Assembly (NCBI GenBank): GCA_029983555.1
Contig: JASBZH010000034.1
Coordinates: 1 to 16,967, forward strand
Direction: 5' to 3'
DNA from: Peptoniphilus sp.
GTDB taxonomy: Bacteria; Bacillota; Clostridia; Tissierellales; Peptoniphilaceae
DNA length: 16,967 nucleotides
Of the stretch, positions 15,378-16,967 are shown in pieces. The translations under genes were made by a program, and so were the position numbers. Below the pieces are notes generated by a model. That model worked only from the letters and a program-made list of their open reading frames with translations, ran no database searches and was not told the DNA's origin. Within the stretch, counting starts at the first letter, position 1; each line of letters begins with the position of its first letter.

Positions 15378-16856
15378 TTGAGTGATAAGAAAGATAATAG
15401 TAAGAAGTCGAACTTCCCCAATATTAAAATGATTTTAAAAAATCGCCAGCGTCACAAAAAAGGACACATGGGATATTTTGATTTTTTCATGTTGGGTTTT
15501 GGCTCCATGGTTGGAGTTGGATGGGCGGTCTCATCTAATAACTGGATTGCAGTAGCTGGAGGACCAGTACCTGCATTTATCGGATTTTTGATTGCAACTC
15601 TACTTTTAATACCAATTGGCCTATGCCATGGAGAATTACTTGCGACCCTTCCAAAAGGCGGAGGAGTTATGGTATATACGGAAAAGGCCTTTGGCGATAA
15701 GATGTCGTTTATTTCATCTTGGTTTTTAGCACTAGCATATCTTACGATCCTGCCTTGGGAGGCAATTTATATAAACACAATACTTACAGACATAATACCA
15801 AGCCTTTCCAACAGCAAAGTTTTATACTATTTTTCTGGATATCCAATTCAATTTTCATCAGTCGCGCTTGGCGTGGCTCTAGCAGCTCTATTGTTTGTAA
15901 TAAACTTTAAAGGTTCAAAATTTGCAGCAAAACTTCAATCAATTTTATCCTTTATAATAATAGCAGTTGGGGCACTTGTCATAGTATGCTGTTTTATAAA
16001 ATCAAACACAACTAATTTGTATCCATTGTATTTAAATATAACTAAAGCTAATCACCACTCACTATTTGGTGGAATTGTGGCAATGATAGTAATCGTGCCA
16101 TTCTTTATGGCGGGCTTTGATACCATTCCACAATCAATTGAAGAGACAAGTCCCGATAAGAAATTCAAATATATAGCAATTTCATTAGTAGTATCAATAA
16201 TTGCAGCAGGTATATTTTATTCTCTAGTAATTATTTCAACTGGATCTGTGGCAGGTTGGATTGAATATGCACTCTCAGATCCACCAGCAATGGGTAAACT
16301 TTTAAAAGTTGCCTATGGAGGCAGTTTTGGAAAAGCTTTAAATTCTCTAGTTTTAGTAGGTACAATTGCAGGACTTTTTTCAACATGGAACGGAATGTTT
16401 ATGGCTTCAGCAAGACTAATCCAGTCTATGGGCCAAAACGGACTTATTCCAAAGATCTTTGCGGCAAAACATGCAGATTATAACACTCCAATTACAGGAT
16501 CAATGCTTTGCTTTATCTGTGCGGCAGCAGGTCCTTTTGTTGGACCAAAATTTATCAATCCACTAACAAGTCTTGGCTCAGTTGCCTTTGTAATAGGTTG
16601 GTTTTTAACTTGCCTATCTCTACTTGTTCTATTAAAATCTGATAAACTATACTACACTTCCTATAAGGCAAAGGGCGGAAAGTTTACAGTATATCTCGCT
16701 GTAATAATTTCTGCAGCTATAGTTATTATGACATTTATTCCAGGAACTCCATCATTTATGGGTTACACTGCATTGGTAATATTTTTCATATGGCTAATTC
16801 TAGGATTATTATTTCATAAATTTAGCAGCAACAAAGATAGCAAAGATTATATTTAA
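15378..16856 (+). CDS. APC-superfamily amino acid/polyamine permease
   Basis: Integral membrane transporter, probably for an amino acid or related amine; the substrate cannot be read from the sequence. It is 492 aa, typical for the family, with about 12 hydrophobic helices after a basic cytoplasmic tail (1-31). The first helix has the unwound glycine-rich motif GFGSMVGVG (40-48), the APC substrate-binding signature position. Helix 2-3 carries GELLATLPKGGGVMVYTEKAFG, and FFMAGFDTIPQSIEETSPDKKF marks the helix 6-7 loop, as in APC permeases. Start is TTG at 15378-15380, seven bases after GAGGTGA; no better start exists upstream in frame. Divergent from rpoB, with its own promoter and terminator, so monocistronic. 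Confidence 0.88.
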   Translation: MSDKKDNSKKSNFPNIKMILKNRQRHKKGHMGYFDFFMLGFGSMVGVGWAVSSNNWIAVAGGPVPAFIGFLIATLLLIPIGLCHGELLATLPKGGGVMVYTEKAFGDKMSFISSWFLALAYLTILPWEAIYINTILTDIIPSLSNSKVLYYFSGYPIQFSSVALGVALAALLFVINFKGSKFAAKLQSILSFIIIAVGALVIVCCFIKSNTTNLYPLYLNITKANHHSLFGGIVAMIVIVPFFMAGFDTIPQSIEETSPDKKFKYIAISLVVSIIAAGIFYSLVIISTGSVAGWIEYALSDPPAMGKLLKVAYGGSFGKALNSLVLVGTIAGLFSTWNGMFMASARLIQSMGQNGLIPKIFAAKHADYNTPITGSMLCFICAAAGPFVGPKFINPLTSLGSVAFVIGWFLTCLSLLVLLKSDKLYYTSYKAKGGKFTVYLAVIISAAIVIMTFIPGTPSFMGYTALVIFFIWLILGLLFHKFSSNKDSKDYI

Positions 16857-16870
16857 AATTTATAGACAAA

Positions 16871-16906
16871 TGGCTGATGAGTTTTTAACTTGTCAGCTAT
16901 TTTTTT
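16871..16906 (+). terminator. Intrinsic terminator of the permease gene
   Basis: TGGCTGATGAGTT and AACTTGTCAGCTA form a 13-bp stem (three G-U pairs, TTT loop) followed by seven T, 14 bases after the permease stop codon. Confidence 0.9.
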
Positions 16907-16912
16907 GCAAAT

Positions 16913-16940
16913 AAAAAAACGACTACTCAAATAGCCGTTT
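16913..16940 (-). terminator. Intrinsic terminator of a convergent gene outside the window
   Basis: On the minus strand AAACGGCTA, a six-base loop and TAGTCGTTT (one G-U pair) are followed by TTTT. It faces away from the permease and fits a minus-strand gene ending just to the right. Confidence 0.75.
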
Positions 16941-16942
16941 AA

Positions 16943-16967
16943 TTAATCTAGTAGTGATTTTGTATTA
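16943..16967 (-). CDS. Possible C-terminal end of a convergent gene (partial)
   Basis: On the minus strand the last bases read NTKSLLD then TAA (16943-16945), ending two bases before the minus-strand terminator hairpin. That position is what a real gene end would show, but seven codons cannot identify a product. Confidence 0.35.

Noticed and set aside
1..16967. CRISPR array, tRNA/rRNA gene, transposase or integrase
   Set aside because: No regularly spaced repeats, tRNA-like cloverleaf, rRNA segment or mobile-element protein was seen on either strand.

Overview
The window comes from a low-GC Gram-positive (Firmicutes/Bacillota) chromosome. RpoB begins MVHPV and carries a Firmicutes-type rifampicin region. 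S12 is the longer Gram-positive form (137 aa). Shine-Dalgarno sites are strong (GGAGG/AGGAGG) and intergenic DNA is very AT-rich. Together with a streptococcal-type CAMP factor this fits Gram-positive anaerobic cocci of the Peptoniphilaceae (Anaerococcus/Peptoniphilus/Helcococcus-like), but the genus is an inference.

Layout. (1) The left part, on the minus strand, is the str operon: rpsL (3164-2751), rpsG (2657-2187), fusA (2171-93) and the first 24 codons of tuf (72-1, running off the edge). A consensus promoter at 3255-3283 and a hairpin leader precede it. (2) At 3577-4422 on the plus strand, divergent from rpsL, lies a secreted CAMP factor (pore-forming co-haemolysin). It has a clean signal peptide and a perfect ribosome-binding site, but an ATC codon where the ATG should be. 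(3) At 4562-7243, minus strand, is a tandem array of four related six-helix membrane proteins of a family I do not recognise; the third copy is broken by a one-base frameshift. The CAMP gene and this array converge on a shared hairpin terminator at 4448-4479. (4) At 7575-14950, minus strand, are rpoC and rpoB, with a promoter and hairpin leader upstream and a strong terminator directly after rpoC. (5) Divergent from rpoB, on the plus strand, is an APC-type amino acid permease (15378-16856) with its own extended -10 promoter and terminator. The last 25 bases probably hold the tail of a convergent gene.

How it fits together. The rpoB-rpoC and rpsL-rpsG-fusA-tuf blocks form the transcription/translation core that is usually near-contiguous in Firmicutes. 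Here they are split by about 4.4 kb of accessory DNA (CAMP factor plus membrane-protein array), and each block has its own promoter. rpoB is also not preceded by rplL; its neighbour is a permease. The accessory segment is the main point of interest: a probable virulence/host-interaction factor with a non-canonical start, next to a locally duplicating, decaying membrane-protein family.
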